A stretch of DNA of 64,000 bases from CAZSHG01 sp964459995 (GCA_964459995.1 CAYWOR010000013.1:1-64000), one strand, 5' to 3'. Counted from the first letter of the stretch, positions 24,084 through 33,990 are shown. A program made the numbers and translations. The notes: a model not told the origin generated them from the letters alone.

Positions 24084-24521
24084 ATGGATAATCAAATGCA
24101 GAGCGCCTATCAGCCGTCGTTAGATGTTCAACAGCCGGTTAAAAAGAACAACACTGCGAAAATTCTCGGAGTCGGATGCCTCGTTGTTATCGTCATTATG
24201 ATAATCGTTGGCGCTTTACTATGGTGGGGCGGGAAAAAAGCCATCCAAATGGGCATCGAAATGACACTACAAGAAATGAAAACGGACGTAATGGCTAATT
24301 TCGAAAGGGGAACTCCTGAATGGGAGGACGCCAAATACCAGATGGACCTATTGATTCTGCTCGGAAAGCATAAAAAAGTCGGCCTTATCGATTTCACAAC
24401 CTTTAGCGAAAAATACGAAACCCTTAAAGCCGACGGCCAAATCGACCGCGCCGACGCCATGATTCTGATCGACCTCGCACGGGATTTCAACGATTTGCAC
24501 GGCTCAAAGCTCAATAAATAA
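24084..24521 (+). CDS. Single-pass membrane protein, unknown
   Basis: 145 aa: an N-terminal polar tail of about 26 residues, one strong transmembrane helix ('ILGVGCLVVIVIMIIVGALLWW'), then an acidic helical domain of about 95 residues. TTAGGAGGG precedes the ATG. No recognised family. It follows the hydrolase gene closely. Confidence 0.6.
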   Translation: MDNQMQSAYQPSLDVQQPVKKNNTAKILGVGCLVVIVIMIIVGALLWWGGKKAIQMGIEMTLQEMKTDVMANFERGTPEWEDAKYQMDLLILLGKHKKVGLIDFTTFSEKYETLKADGQIDRADAMILIDLARDFNDLHGSKLNK

Positions 24522-24645
24522 TTCCCGAAAGGAATCGCGCCGGTTTCCACGAGAACAAAGCGTTCCCGCTTGCAAAAGTATGCGGCAAACCGTATCATTA
24601 CAAAGTTTATCGAATCATCATAACTTATAAAAAAAGGATACGAAC

Positions 24646-25884
24646 ATGGGAAAAAACATAATGGAGAAGATTTTCGAGGCACACACGCCCGATAAATCTC
24701 TCGTGGTGCCGGGAAAAACTATTTGGCTGGACATCGATATCCGTAGCGCGCGAGATTTCGGCGGTGCAAATGTCGTGAAACACCTCGAACGCGAATACCC
24801 GAACGAAAGCAAGGTCGCCGACACCGCGAAAACATTCTTCACTTTCGACTGTGTCTCCCCCGCGAACACTATCCCATACGCCGAAAATCAGCAGATATGC
24901 CGCGTTTTCGCGCGCGATAACAACATTCCACTCTACGATGTCGGCACCGGAATCGGAACCCACATCCTTATCGAAAACGGCCATGTCCTTCCCGGAATGA
25001 CCGCCGTCGGCACCGATTCGCACTACAACATTATGGGCGCGATAGGCGCGTTCGGGCAGGGTATGGGCGACCGCGACATCGCCTTCGCATGGAAAGCCGG
25101 CAAAGTATGGTTCGATATTCCCGAAACGGTGCGAATCAATCTCGACGGCATCCCCACCCACCCCGACGTTACCGCCAAAGACGTCGTTCTGCGACTTCTG
25201 CAGGAATTTGGCGCAAGTGGGCTTTTGGGTAAAGTCGCAGAACTTCGCGGCGATTACATCGAATTAATAGGCCTCGATGAACGAATCACTATTGCGAGCA
25301 TGGGCACCGAAATGGGGCTTATCAGCGTCATGATTGCTCCGGATGAAAAACTCGCTAATGAGCTTAAACAATGGCATTCTGAGGATATAGAACTGCTCGG
25401 GTCCGATCCCGACGCCAAATACCAGGGCGAATACACGATTTCGATAGCAAACCTCGAACCGCTTATCTCCGCGCCTTTCGAGCCGCACAATGTCCATCCG
25501 GTAACGAAATTCGCCGGAACAAGGCTCGATAGTGTCTTCGTCGGAAGTTGCACCGGAGGAAGAATAACCGACCTTCGCGACCTTACCAAAGAAACCGAAA
25601 AGGGAATTGCGGATGGCGTCATACTTCGAGTTGTCCCCGCGACAAGACGCACTCTTGCTTTGGCCATGAAAGAGGGCATCTACGAGAATCTCTTCGAAAA
25701 CGGCGCGACAGTTAGCCATGCCGCCTGTGGAGGTTGCGCAAGCGGACAAATTGGCATGACCGGCGCCGGAGAGGTGCAGGTCTCAACCGGAAATCGTAAT
25801 TTCAAAGGCAAACAGGGAGCGGGCGAAACATTTCTCTCAAGCGCGAAAATCGCCGGAAGAGCCGCCGCGAAGGGAAAACTCTAA
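24646..25884 (+). CDS. Aconitase-family large subunit (LeuC/homoaconitase-like), orphan
   Basis: A 412-aa 4Fe-4S hydro-lyase large subunit. The cluster cysteines are in 'VGSCTGGR' and 'HAACGGCASG'; 'GTDSHYNIMGAIGAFGQGMG' and 'TGNRNFKG' are family motifs. It is related to, but clearly distinct from, the LeuC at 52272-53525. No small (swivel) subunit gene is next to it, so it must borrow LeuD from the other locus or have a distant partner. The substrate could be isopropylmalate, homoaconitate, citramalate or dimethylmalate. AAGGA lies 8 nt before the ATG. Confidence 0.82.
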   Translation: MGKNIMEKIFEAHTPDKSLVVPGKTIWLDIDIRSARDFGGANVVKHLEREYPNESKVADTAKTFFTFDCVSPANTIPYAENQQICRVFARDNNIPLYDVGTGIGTHILIENGHVLPGMTAVGTDSHYNIMGAIGAFGQGMGDRDIAFAWKAGKVWFDIPETVRINLDGIPTHPDVTAKDVVLRLLQEFGASGLLGKVAELRGDYIELIGLDERITIASMGTEMGLISVMIAPDEKLANELKQWHSEDIELLGSDPDAKYQGEYTISIANLEPLISAPFEPHNVHPVTKFAGTRLDSVFVGSCTGGRITDLRDLTKETEKGIADGVILRVVPATRRTLALAMKEGIYENLFENGATVSHAACGGCASGQIGMTGAGEVQVSTGNRNFKGKQGAGETFLSSAKIAGRAAAKGKL

Positions 25885-25926
25885 TTAAATCCAAAAGCCC
25901 CGAAGAAATGAGAGAAGCCCTTATAG

Positions 25927-26628
25927 ATGAATAACTTAGGAATACTCGCGTGGTTACTGGGCTTTATCCCGGGAATCGCTTGGCTCGTGTATGTATATCG
26001 CAAGGACATTCACGAGCCGGAGCCTGTGGGATGGGTTATCCTAATGTTCAGCCTCGGAGCGCTGTCGGTTATTCCGGTCGGGCTTATCGAAAGCTGGGTT
26101 ACAGGGAGAATGGGCATCTCGGAGCCATGGTCGCTGGCAGACACAGCGAAAATTAGCTGGATTGTAGCCGGTTTTATCGAAGAGTTTGCCAAAATGGCGA
26201 TTGTCATCGTATTCGTTTCGTATCGGAAAACCTTCAATGAGCCGATGGACGGCATCGTTTACGCCTCCGCAGTGGCTTTGGGGTTCGCCTCCGCAGAGAA
26301 TGTTCTCTACATAAACCGATTCGGCAATGTCGTAATCCTATTTCGCGCGCCATTAGCGACTTTGGGGCACCTGCTTTTTTCTTCGATATGGGGATATGCC
26401 ATCGGCAACGCCCGCTTCGACAACGACCGTCGCCTCGCACTTATAGGAAAGGGATTTCTCCTAAGTGCCTTTTTCCACGGCCTATATAACTTCCTGATGT
26501 TTACACAAATTTTCGCCGCATTCGCCGTTTATCTCGTTGTGGCGACATTACGCAAAATGCTTATCCGCATGGTCGATACGGCGCAGAACAGAAGCCCCTT
26601 CAAACCACAATCGCAGGAAACGACATGA
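25927..26628 (+). CDS. PrsW-family intramembrane metalloprotease
   Basis: A 233-aa polytopic membrane protein. The conserved motifs lie in helices: 'FIEEFAKM' (Glu-Glu), 'GFASAENVLY', 'LGHLLFSSIWGY' and 'FFHGLYN' (metal-binding His). PrsW in Bacillus clips an anti-sigma factor; the target here is unknown. The stop overlaps the sugar kinase start by 4 bp. Confidence 0.88.
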   Translation: MNNLGILAWLLGFIPGIAWLVYVYRKDIHEPEPVGWVILMFSLGALSVIPVGLIESWVTGRMGISEPWSLADTAKISWIVAGFIEEFAKMAIVIVFVSYRKTFNEPMDGIVYASAVALGFASAENVLYINRFGNVVILFRAPLATLGHLLFSSIWGYAIGNARFDNDRRLALIGKGFLLSAFFHGLYNFLMFTQIFAAFAVYLVVATLRKMLIRMVDTAQNRSPFKPQSQETT

Positions 26629-27560
26629 TATATACTGTTACCCTAAATCCAGCACTGGACAGGACGATATGGATTGACACCTTCAAATTCGACGACACCT
26701 GCCGAATTACATCGGAAAAACGCTTTCCGGGCGGCAAGGGGGTGGATGTGTCCCGGATGATAAAAACTCTCGGCGGCGAGAGTATCGCGCTGGGCTTTAT
26801 CGGCGGTTTCGACGGTTTCGAATTTCAGGGAAGGCTCCTCAACGAGGGCATTCCGCACGATTTTATCCGTATTGCAGGCGAAACACGCACCAATATCATA
26901 ATCCACGCCGCAAACAGCCCCCACGAGCTAAAAGTCAACGCCGCCGGCCCCGAAATAAAACCCGAAGAGCTTGGAATCTTTATCGACAAAATCAAATCGC
27001 TCGAGCCGAAACCAACCAACGCCGTTATCTCAGGCTCGATTCCCCCGGGATTGTCAAAGGGAATCTACAGGGAAATGACCCTCGCTTTCGAAAGCCTCGG
27101 TGCGAAGGTTATTCTCGATGCCGACGGCGAGTCCCTCGAAAAAGGGCTTCCAGCCACACCATTCATGATAAAACCAAATGTTCACGAGCTTCGAAGGCTC
27201 ATCGGCAGAGATTTTGAATCGACAATCGATATGATAGGTTGCGCAAGGTCGCTATTGCAGGACGAGCTGGAAGTCGTGGTAGTCTCTGCAGGTGCAAAAG
27301 GAGTTTATGTCGTGCTCGAAGACGGCGGTTTCCACGCCACTACCCCTGATGTTCCGGTTAAAAATTCGGTGGGCGCGGGAGACAGCCTCATCGGCGGAAT
27401 CGTTTTCGAGCTTGACCGTGGCGGTTCTCTCGAAGACGCAATCCGACTCGGTGTCGCCTGCGGAACCGCAACCGCAATGTCCGAAGGCTCGGCGCAGGGC
27501 ACCAAGGAAGATGTCGAAAAAATCCTTCCCTTAGTCGGAATACAAAAGCTTCCCGAATGA
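26625..27560 (+). CDS. 1-phosphofructokinase family sugar kinase (PfkB)
   Basis: A 311-aa ribokinase-fold kinase. 'TLNPALDRTIWI' and 'FPGGKGVDVSRM' at the N-terminus and 'VGAGDSLIGGIVFEL' (catalytic Asp and anion hole) near the C-terminus fit the FruK/LacC/PfkB group, which phosphorylates fructose-1-phosphate, tagatose-6-phosphate or fructose-6-phosphate. No PTS genes are close, so the fruK role is uncertain. Overlaps prsW by 4 bp. Confidence 0.87.
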   Translation: MIYTVTLNPALDRTIWIDTFKFDDTCRITSEKRFPGGKGVDVSRMIKTLGGESIALGFIGGFDGFEFQGRLLNEGIPHDFIRIAGETRTNIIIHAANSPHELKVNAAGPEIKPEELGIFIDKIKSLEPKPTNAVISGSIPPGLSKGIYREMTLAFESLGAKVILDADGESLEKGLPATPFMIKPNVHELRRLIGRDFESTIDMIGCARSLLQDELEVVVVSAGAKGVYVVLEDGGFHATTPDVPVKNSVGAGDSLIGGIVFELDRGGSLEDAIRLGVACGTATAMSEGSAQGTKEDVEKILPLVGIQKLPE

Positions 27561-27610
27561 TATACGAAAAAATCATAATTAGCCCTTTTCGAAGGGTCGA
27601 TGCTTAAACG

Positions 27611-28825
27611 ATGCTCATCGCGATAGAAATAATCCTGCTTTTCCTTCTTCTGGGGATGTCAGCCTTTTTCTCCGGCTCCGAGACCGCTTTTTTCAGCCTT
27701 TCGAGGTTCGATATTCAACGGATGAACGCGCGCGGCCTTCATGGCGCAGAACAAGCCACAAGCCTTCTGCGAAAACCCTCCAAGCTTCTCGTGGCGATTC
27801 TCGTCGGCAACATGCTCGTAAACATCTCCGCGACAACACTGTTGACAAAAACGCTTATCGATACGGTAGGTTCAGCGGCAGTGCCGATCGCGGTCATCGT
27901 GATGACAATTCTTGTTCTAATTTTCGGCGAAATCACACCAAAAGTATTTGCAGTCGAGCACAACGCCCGATGGGCAAGACTCGGCGCGCCGGTTCTCTCA
28001 ATAGTGATGTTTGCGACATCTCCGGTAATATACTTCCTCCAGCTTATCCAGAAACTCTTTATGCGCGGCGATTCCTATAACGATATCCGCCTTGGCGAGG
28101 TCGATCTCGAGAGTGCCTTGGAACTCGCACACAGCGAGGGGGCAATCGGCGAACAAGCCCGCGACCTTTTAATCCATTTCCTCGATTTAGAACGAATTAC
28201 AGCGGACAAAATCGTCGCCCCAATGTCCGAAATCCCGGTTATTCCGCGCGAATGCAACGCCGCAGAGGCACTTCGCATACTTCTCGATAAAAATATCGAA
28301 TATGCCTTCGTCAATGAGCCAAAGGGCAACAAATTCTACATCGTCGAGCAAGACGCCCTCGCCGTTGCAAACCCCTTAGACAAAGCGTGGGAGCTTGCCG
28401 ACGAAGCCCTCATGGTCGATTCCCATACCTCTCTGGCGGCGCTTTTCCAGCAGATTTACGGCAAAAACCGGCGCCACGTGGTAGTGAAAAACGAATCTGG
28501 CAATGCTATTGGGGTTGCGGCGCGAGAAGACGTGCTTACCAGCATCTTCCTCGAACCGCTCATTCGCGAAAAGCCCGATATTCGTCGTCTATCGCGCATC
28601 GGAAGGTTCTATATCGTCGAGGGTGATATGCCGATAGAGGATTTCGACGACCTCTTCGGCACAAAAACCGCCGCCACAGAAAGACTAACAATAGGCGAGT
28701 TCATCACCGAAGAACTCAGAATATCCCGCTCCGGCGAGGCTGTAGATTACGAAAACCTCCATTTTAGAATCATCCGAAGCCTCGGCGGCAAAATCGAACG
28801 GATCGCGGTGAAAAATCTCGAATGA
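27611..28825 (+). CDS. CNNM/CorC family transporter-like protein (DUF21-CBS), copy 1
   Basis: 404 aa. The N-terminal DUF21 domain has 'FFSGSETAFFSLSRF', 'VGNMLVNISATTLLT' and 'IFGEITPKVFAVE' (four helices), followed by a CBS pair (about 200-320) and a C-terminal CorC/HlyC domain ('GRFYIVEGDMPIEDFDDLFG'). Family members export or regulate magnesium/cobalt. Followed by a paralogue with a 4-bp overlap. Confidence 0.87.
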   Translation: MLIAIEIILLFLLLGMSAFFSGSETAFFSLSRFDIQRMNARGLHGAEQATSLLRKPSKLLVAILVGNMLVNISATTLLTKTLIDTVGSAAVPIAVIVMTILVLIFGEITPKVFAVEHNARWARLGAPVLSIVMFATSPVIYFLQLIQKLFMRGDSYNDIRLGEVDLESALELAHSEGAIGEQARDLLIHFLDLERITADKIVAPMSEIPVIPRECNAAEALRILLDKNIEYAFVNEPKGNKFYIVEQDALAVANPLDKAWELADEALMVDSHTSLAALFQQIYGKNRRHVVVKNESGNAIGVAAREDVLTSIFLEPLIREKPDIRRLSRIGRFYIVEGDMPIEDFDDLFGTKTAATERLTIGEFITEELRISRSGEAVDYENLHFRIIRSLGGKIERIAVKNLE

Positions 28826-29997
28826 TAATCCTATTCACCATATTAATATTTGGGCTTGTCGGCGCGGCATTTTTCGCCGGCACCGAAACCGCTTTTGTCG
28901 CGCTTTTGGGCAAAGGCGAGGAGTCAAATCGACTCCCGAAGGACATCCGCCGATGGCTTAAAAAACCGCAGACTATTTTCTCGGTAACCCTTATCGGCAC
29001 AAATGTTTCCCACATTCTCGCGTCATCGATCGCAACAAAAATTGCATTAGATATATTTCCAACTCGCGGCGAACTGTATTCGATGGCAATTATGACCGCC
29101 ATGATACTCGTTTTCAGCGAGGTCATCCCAAAAAGCCGCGCTCTATCGGGGCCGGAGAGTTTCGCACGATTCGCGTCCAAACCCTTCGGCATCTCCGCAA
29201 TCATTCTAAAGCCGCTGTCAAAGCTCGCCGACAAAATGTCCGCGTTTTTAGTTAGGCTGAGCAGACACATCGTTTCGCCTTCGCAACCGCCGGATTGGAA
29301 GGAGTTCGAGCTTGTCGCAAAGGAGGGCGAACTCAAGCTCGGAAGCAATCGCAACGCACTCTTGACCATGGTTTTCGACCTCGCGAAAAAAACAGCTTTC
29401 GATCTGATGACCCCTATCGGCGAAATCCCCAACCAAACCCCCGATAATACCGATACCACAGCGTTTGAACGACAAATCCGAGAAGCTGAAAAGCGCTTTT
29501 ACATCGTCGAGGACGAAGAGGGACGAATAGAGGGCGTGGTTGATATGGCGTTAAAAATCGCCCATGGCGGCTTCGGACTTTTCGAGCCACTTTATGTTCC
29601 GGAAAACACTCCGATATTGCGACTATTCGCCGAAATGCGCGATTCCAACGCCGAATTTGCCTTCGTAGTCGATGAACACGGCAACATCACAGGCGGAATT
29701 GTAAGGGAGGAAATCGCGGATTTGTTCTCCGGCGTCCGACGCAAAGGGCGCGGAATTCGCGGCAAAACCCTCGAAGGCTACATTGTCGAAGGCTCGATGG
29801 AAATCGACGAGCTTGGTTCTCTGCTGGGAACTACCTTCCCGGAAGGCCCCTACCGCAGTGTTGCAGGATTCCTCGAAGAAATCTCGGGCGAAATTCCGGA
29901 GCTTAACCGGCCGATTAAATTCGGCGGTTTCAGCTTTATCCCACTGAAAAAAACCCCGCGCAAACTCCTTCGAGTTCGCGTAGAGCCTCTAAAATAG
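28822..29997 (+). CDS. CNNM/CorC family transporter-like protein (DUF21-CBS), copy 2
   Basis: A 391-aa paralogue of the preceding gene: 'FFAGTETAFVALL', 'GTNVSHILASSIAT', 'VFSEVIPKSRAL', CBS domains and a CorC tail ('EGYIVEGSMEIDELGSLLG'). The 'GEITPK' motif is changed to 'SEVIPK'. The two copies probably work as a heteromer. It ends 16 nt before the convergent 999-aa gene. Confidence 0.86.
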   Translation: MIILFTILIFGLVGAAFFAGTETAFVALLGKGEESNRLPKDIRRWLKKPQTIFSVTLIGTNVSHILASSIATKIALDIFPTRGELYSMAIMTAMILVFSEVIPKSRALSGPESFARFASKPFGISAIILKPLSKLADKMSAFLVRLSRHIVSPSQPPDWKEFELVAKEGELKLGSNRNALLTMVFDLAKKTAFDLMTPIGEIPNQTPDNTDTTAFERQIREAEKRFYIVEDEEGRIEGVVDMALKIAHGGFGLFEPLYVPENTPILRLFAEMRDSNAEFAFVVDEHGNITGGIVREEIADLFSGVRRKGRGIRGKTLEGYIVEGSMEIDELGSLLGTTFPEGPYRSVAGFLEEISGEIPELNRPIKFGGFSFIPLKKTPRKLLRVRVEPLK

Positions 29998-30012
29998 ACC
30001 TTCCGAAAAACA

Positions 30013-33012
30013 TCAGTCCATTTGCGGAACTGCTAACACATTGATTTTCAGCGTCTTAGTTCCATACGCCGACGAGTCGCGCGGAGTTGGAGCGGATAAC
30101 TGAAGCCACAACAAAGCAGTATCCGGTGGCGAAAATGTCAACCCGAAACCCCCGGAACCGAACCTATCCTCCCGTGCAATTTCATGAGGAGGGCGCAAAA
30201 TCGCATCTTCGAGAGGGGAGAAGTCAATAGGGCGAGAATCGTCAAACCGCCCCCTGAGCGAAAATCGCGTCCCGGAAGGATAATGTCCCGGAATCCAGCC
30301 CGCCGAATCAATCAAAGCCAACCCCAAATCCACTGGCACATCCGAGAGATTAACGACGCGAATCTCCTCGCCATCGGCCATAGCACGGACTTCTCCGCCA
30401 AGAATCGTGTCCAAATCCCATTCAGAAGGCGACACTGCGATTTCGAGATGCGGCAAAGAGCCACTATAAAAGGCCGTGAAGGTCGTATCGCACGAAATTT
30501 CTGCAGTAAACTCGGGCAAAATCAACCCCGCGATAGACCAGCTGTCGAACCGGAAAACAGAATCGCCACAAAAATCATGCGCCGAAACAGCGATATCATG
30601 CAAGCTCCCCTCGCGCAACCATCTGCGCAGATAAACCGATTCCACGCCCCATATCGTATCGCCGTCGATTGCGAGCCAGCCGCAAATCGCATAGGAAGGC
30701 TCTTTTGCGAAAGTCGTCAAGAATTCGAGCCCATAATTAGCCGTTATCGTGCAAGGTGTATCGACAGAAGCCGTCGTATGGCCGATTGGCAAGCCGTCAG
30801 ACCAAGAATCCCACACATAACGTGAAAGGGAGTCGGCATAATCCGGCTCGGAGGCCTCGATATAATGTGTCGAGCCGTGGTTCCACCATCGTGACACACC
30901 AGCACTCTCTGCATCGCGCAACGTATCCGAATCGATTACCAAATGACCGAAGATATTTGAGGATGGCGACTTTGCGACATGGCAAAGATGCTGGCGGTCA
31001 TAATAGGCAACAAAATCCGTAGGCGCGCGAAGAGGTTCTGTGAAGTGCGAGGAGTCGTAGCCGTCGGAAAAATGGGTCAGCAAATAGCGATTGAATCCGT
31101 CGATTGTGTCTATCGAGCTTGCGGCGAGAATATGAATGCTCGCAGAGTCCCACCAAACGCGCTGATATACTGAATTTGCACCCCAAAAAGTGTCGATATC
31201 GCAAGAGATAAACCCAAATGTGTCCGCTTCAGGCTCTTTAAAAATATTGACAGGAAATCTTGCAATATAATTCGCGACAAAATCCGTCGGAGACACTATA
31301 GGTGAGGTATTATGCAACACCGCGCCGCCATCGCTCCAGTTTAAAAACCGCCATTTGCGAAATTCACCGACAGAGTCCATTTCGCTCACGCCGATACTGT
31401 GAATACTGCCTTCCGCCCACCATCGCCACTGCGAATCGGATTCTGCGCCTACAAAGGCCTCGCTATCGACAAAAAGCGTCCCCGCAACGTTTGCGAGAGG
31501 ATTCTTCTTTATTAGAGTGTGAAATTCACGTTGAATATCATATTGTGCGGTAAATGTAGTATCATTGTCAATAGTAATAACCCATAAGGCACTATCCCCA
31601 CCGCAATCCCAGCCCTCGAAAGAGCTATAATAGCGTGTCCGGCTTATATAATAAGGATTCGCGGGATTCGCGGGCGCGATTAGAATCGAATCACCGAGCG
31701 GGATGAAAATCTGATGTGGTGCGGGGCGAATCTCGCCATCGATGAAAACCGAATCCGCGATTTCCGTCGGAAGGTCTGTAGTAACAACAATCGACCCGAT
31801 TCGCCTCTGAAGATATGTCCCCTGAATCCCGAAACAGCCGATATTTCCCGGAGTGCCGTTGCCGTCGGGATCTTCCCCGCGTGCACCGCCGGAACCTCCG
31901 TTATAGGCAATCGAGGCATTGTTGAGGTATCTGTCCTCGCGATAGAAAATCTTTATACGGCCGCCTCCGCCACCGGAACCGCCATTTCCGCCCCTTCCGC
32001 ACGAGCCGGGCGGCCCTGCAGAGCCGATATCTCCGCCTCTGCCGCCGTTTCCGCCCCTCGCCGAAATACTCGCCGACGAAGTAAGCTCTATCGCAGGCGC
32101 GCGCAGAAGTATTCCTCCGCCAGAGCCTCCGCCCGCACCACCACCTCCGCCCCCTGCGGCATCGCCCTGCCAAAGGTCGCCATTTCCGCCGTTTCCGCCG
32201 GCTCCACCTGCTGTGCCATTCGCCAAAATCGAGCCGGAGAGGAAGATTGTATCGGCGAAAATAGCAACCACGCCCCCTCCCGCGCCCCCGAATCCCCCTG
32301 CGGTGCCGTAGAATAGATAATATCCGCTATTTCCTCCGCCGCCAGCCCCGCCGCCTCCGGAGCCTCTCTCGACATCGGAATTGTCCTCCGTGCCGCTTGT
32401 CCAGCTCGTTCCGTATGGGCAGGCACCCGCGCCGGCACCTCCCGTTCCTCCCGCGCCCCCCGATGCAAAATATGGCCACACATCCACACAATTGCCGTTT
32501 CCGCCGTTTCCTCCGGGGCATGACGCGCCTCCATAGCCGCCGCCTCTGCCGCCGCCCGCGCCGCCGCCGCCGCCCCAGGCTTCCCCGGTTACCGTAACCG
32601 CAATTCCGCCATAGGAGCCTGTGTCGCCGGGGCAACCTCCGCAAGGCCCCTCGCCGGGCATTCCCGCACGTCCGCCGCGCCTTTGTCTCGGGCTTATTTC
32701 TGAGGTCGAAACGCCGCCCGAGCCCCCACGATAGCCCGCGCCGGTCGCGTTTATAGCCCCCTCGATTATCGCCGCGGTGCATCGAATCTCGACCGCGCCA
32801 TAATCCGCTCCGTTATAATGTTTGATAAAAATTGTATTGCCGGAGGGCACTCGAAATGTGTCGATACCGGTATGAACTCCTGCGATAGAATCGCCGTCGG
32901 ATAGCGTCCAATTCGCGCCGGAATGGTCCCCTCCGCCGTCGATAATCCATTGACCGAAGGCTGAACATATCACAACAACCAATAGAAAAAAGTAAAGCTT
33001 TATTCTTCCCAT
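30013..33012 (-). CDS. Large secreted Gly-rich protein with five InlB-B-like repeats
   Basis: A 999-aa exported protein with an N-terminal signal peptide (YFFLLVVVICSAFG). Residues about 90-400 are extremely Gly-rich (GGxGG, GGGGGAGGG) with a few CxxC pairs. Residues about 405-870 hold five repeats of roughly 85-95 aa, each with a Gly-Asp start ('FVDSEAF..AES', 'IDGDTIWGVESVYLRRW'), 'EGS.H.I', 'WSDG' and a closing 'TxTAxY', like the divergent InlB B-repeat family (Flg_new_2). The C-terminal 120 residues form another beta domain. No sorting tail and no lipobox. Probably a surface or extracellular structural protein. No Shine-Dalgarno was seen before the ATG. Confidence 0.8.
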   Translation of the reverse strand: MGRIKLYFFLLVVVICSAFGQWIIDGGGDHSGANWTLSDGDSIAGVHTGIDTFRVPSGNTIFIKHYNGADYGAVEIRCTAAIIEGAINATGAGYRGGSGGVSTSEISPRQRRGGRAGMPGEGPCGGCPGDTGSYGGIAVTVTGEAWGGGGGAGGGRGGGYGGASCPGGNGGNGNCVDVWPYFASGGAGGTGGAGAGACPYGTSWTSGTEDNSDVERGSGGGGAGGGGNSGYYLFYGTAGGFGGAGGGVVAIFADTIFLSGSILANGTAGGAGGNGGNGDLWQGDAAGGGGGGAGGGSGGGILLRAPAIELTSSASISARGGNGGRGGDIGSAGPPGSCGRGGNGGSGGGGGRIKIFYREDRYLNNASIAYNGGSGGARGEDPDGNGTPGNIGCFGIQGTYLQRRIGSIVVTTDLPTEIADSVFIDGEIRPAPHQIFIPLGDSILIAPANPANPYYISRTRYYSSFEGWDCGGDSALWVITIDNDTTFTAQYDIQREFHTLIKKNPLANVAGTLFVDSEAFVGAESDSQWRWWAEGSIHSIGVSEMDSVGEFRKWRFLNWSDGGAVLHNTSPIVSPTDFVANYIARFPVNIFKEPEADTFGFISCDIDTFWGANSVYQRVWWDSASIHILAASSIDTIDGFNRYLLTHFSDGYDSSHFTEPLRAPTDFVAYYDRQHLCHVAKSPSSNIFGHLVIDSDTLRDAESAGVSRWWNHGSTHYIEASEPDYADSLSRYVWDSWSDGLPIGHTTASVDTPCTITANYGLEFLTTFAKEPSYAICGWLAIDGDTIWGVESVYLRRWLREGSLHDIAVSAHDFCGDSVFRFDSWSIAGLILPEFTAEISCDTTFTAFYSGSLPHLEIAVSPSEWDLDTILGGEVRAMADGEEIRVVNLSDVPVDLGLALIDSAGWIPGHYPSGTRFSLRGRFDDSRPIDFSPLEDAILRPPHEIAREDRFGSGGFGLTFSPPDTALLWLQLSAPTPRDSSAYGTKTLKINVLAVPQMD

Positions 33013-33079
33013 AATGGCCTAATGCGTAAAATGCTAACATATCATTTTACATATTTAAAGGAATATTGCAACAGTGGGA

Positions 33080-33901
33080 TTATCGAGGTGCGCGAGGATT
33101 TTTTATCGCATATATAAGAATTCCCGCGGCGATGGCGGCGTTGAGCGATTCTGTCGGGCCGGGAGTCTCGATTTCAACTCGAATATCAGCAGTTTCGACA
33201 AGGTCTTCGGAAATTCCCGCCCCCTCAGAACCGATAATCAGAAGAACTTTGTCGGCGAAACGGCAGTCTCCGAGCAATGTCGAACCTCTCCCATTGTCTG
33301 CGGCGACAATCTGGAAATCCTCGCGGGAAAATCTCGACACGACTCCATCCGCACCCTTGTCGTGAAGCTCTGCGACCGGAACTCGAAAAACCGCTCCCAT
33401 AGAACTTCTGAGCGTCTTAGGGTTGAACAGCCCCGCAGAACCCGGCCCCAGAACGACTCCCTCGACATCAAAAGCCTCACAGGTGCGGATTATAGTCCCA
33501 ACATTCCCAGGGTCCTGAACGCCGTCCAGAAAGGCAACAATTCCGCTTCTTACCTGAATAAGATCGCCGAAAATCTCGCCGGGGCCTTTTTTCGGAAGCG
33601 CGATTGCCGCCGCGATGCCCTGATTAGTCTCTGTCCGGCTGATACGTTCCATCTCGTTACTGCTCACATGCCAAACCGTAATCCAGTTTTTCTGAGCCTG
33701 CTCGATTATCGCGGCCACACGGCCATGCTTTTCCGCGCCGAATTCGACAATTAATTCTTTAATCTCGACTGAAGCTCGAAATGCCTCCTCGACAAAACGG
33801 ATGCCCTCCGCGAGATAAACCCCGTAACGCTGATGATATTTCCTGTCGCCGATCTGCGATAGTTTTTTGAGCGCATTCTTTGTAAGTCGAATCATTTCCA
33901 T
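33080..33901 (-). CDS. TrmH/SpoU family RNA 2'-O-methyltransferase
   Basis: 273 aa. An N-terminal substrate-binding domain ('YGVYLAEGIRFVEEAF', L30e-like) is followed by the SPOUT knot domain with motif 1 'DPGNVGTIIRTCEAF', motif 2 'LIIGSEGAGIS' and motif 3 'TESLNAAIAAGI', which bind S-adenosylmethionine. It methylates rRNA or tRNA; the exact site cannot be told. The ATG has no near ribosome site, and a TATTAT box ends 10 nt upstream. Confidence 0.9.
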   Translation of the reverse strand: MEMIRLTKNALKKLSQIGDRKYHQRYGVYLAEGIRFVEEAFRASVEIKELIVEFGAEKHGRVAAIIEQAQKNWITVWHVSSNEMERISRTETNQGIAAAIALPKKGPGEIFGDLIQVRSGIVAFLDGVQDPGNVGTIIRTCEAFDVEGVVLGPGSAGLFNPKTLRSSMGAVFRVPVAELHDKGADGVVSRFSREDFQIVAADNGRGSTLLGDCRFADKVLLIIGSEGAGISEDLVETADIRVEIETPGPTESLNAAIAAGILIYAIKNPRAPR

Positions 33902-33911
33902 ATCGACAGGT

Positions 33912-33939
33912 ATAATATCCCTCCTTGACGAAAAGTCAA
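33912..33939 (-). promoter_or_regulatory. Promoter of the TrmH-like gene; near-leaderless
   Basis: Minus strand: TTGACT (33934-33939), 16-nt spacer, TATTAT (33912-33917), 10 nt to ATG 33901. An AGGAGG lies inside the spacer but is about 18 nt from the start codon. Confidence 0.5.
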
Positions 33940-33990
33940 CAAAGATTCGGCGACAGCTTTCGATTTGAAGCTAATTTCCAAAAAAAAATC

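Noticed and set aside
30184..32782. Several open frames opposite and within the Gly-rich gene (plus and minus strand, Arg-rich products)
   Set aside because: GC-rich GGN codons of the 999-aa gene give long shadow frames; products are Arg/Gly low complexity with no start signals.
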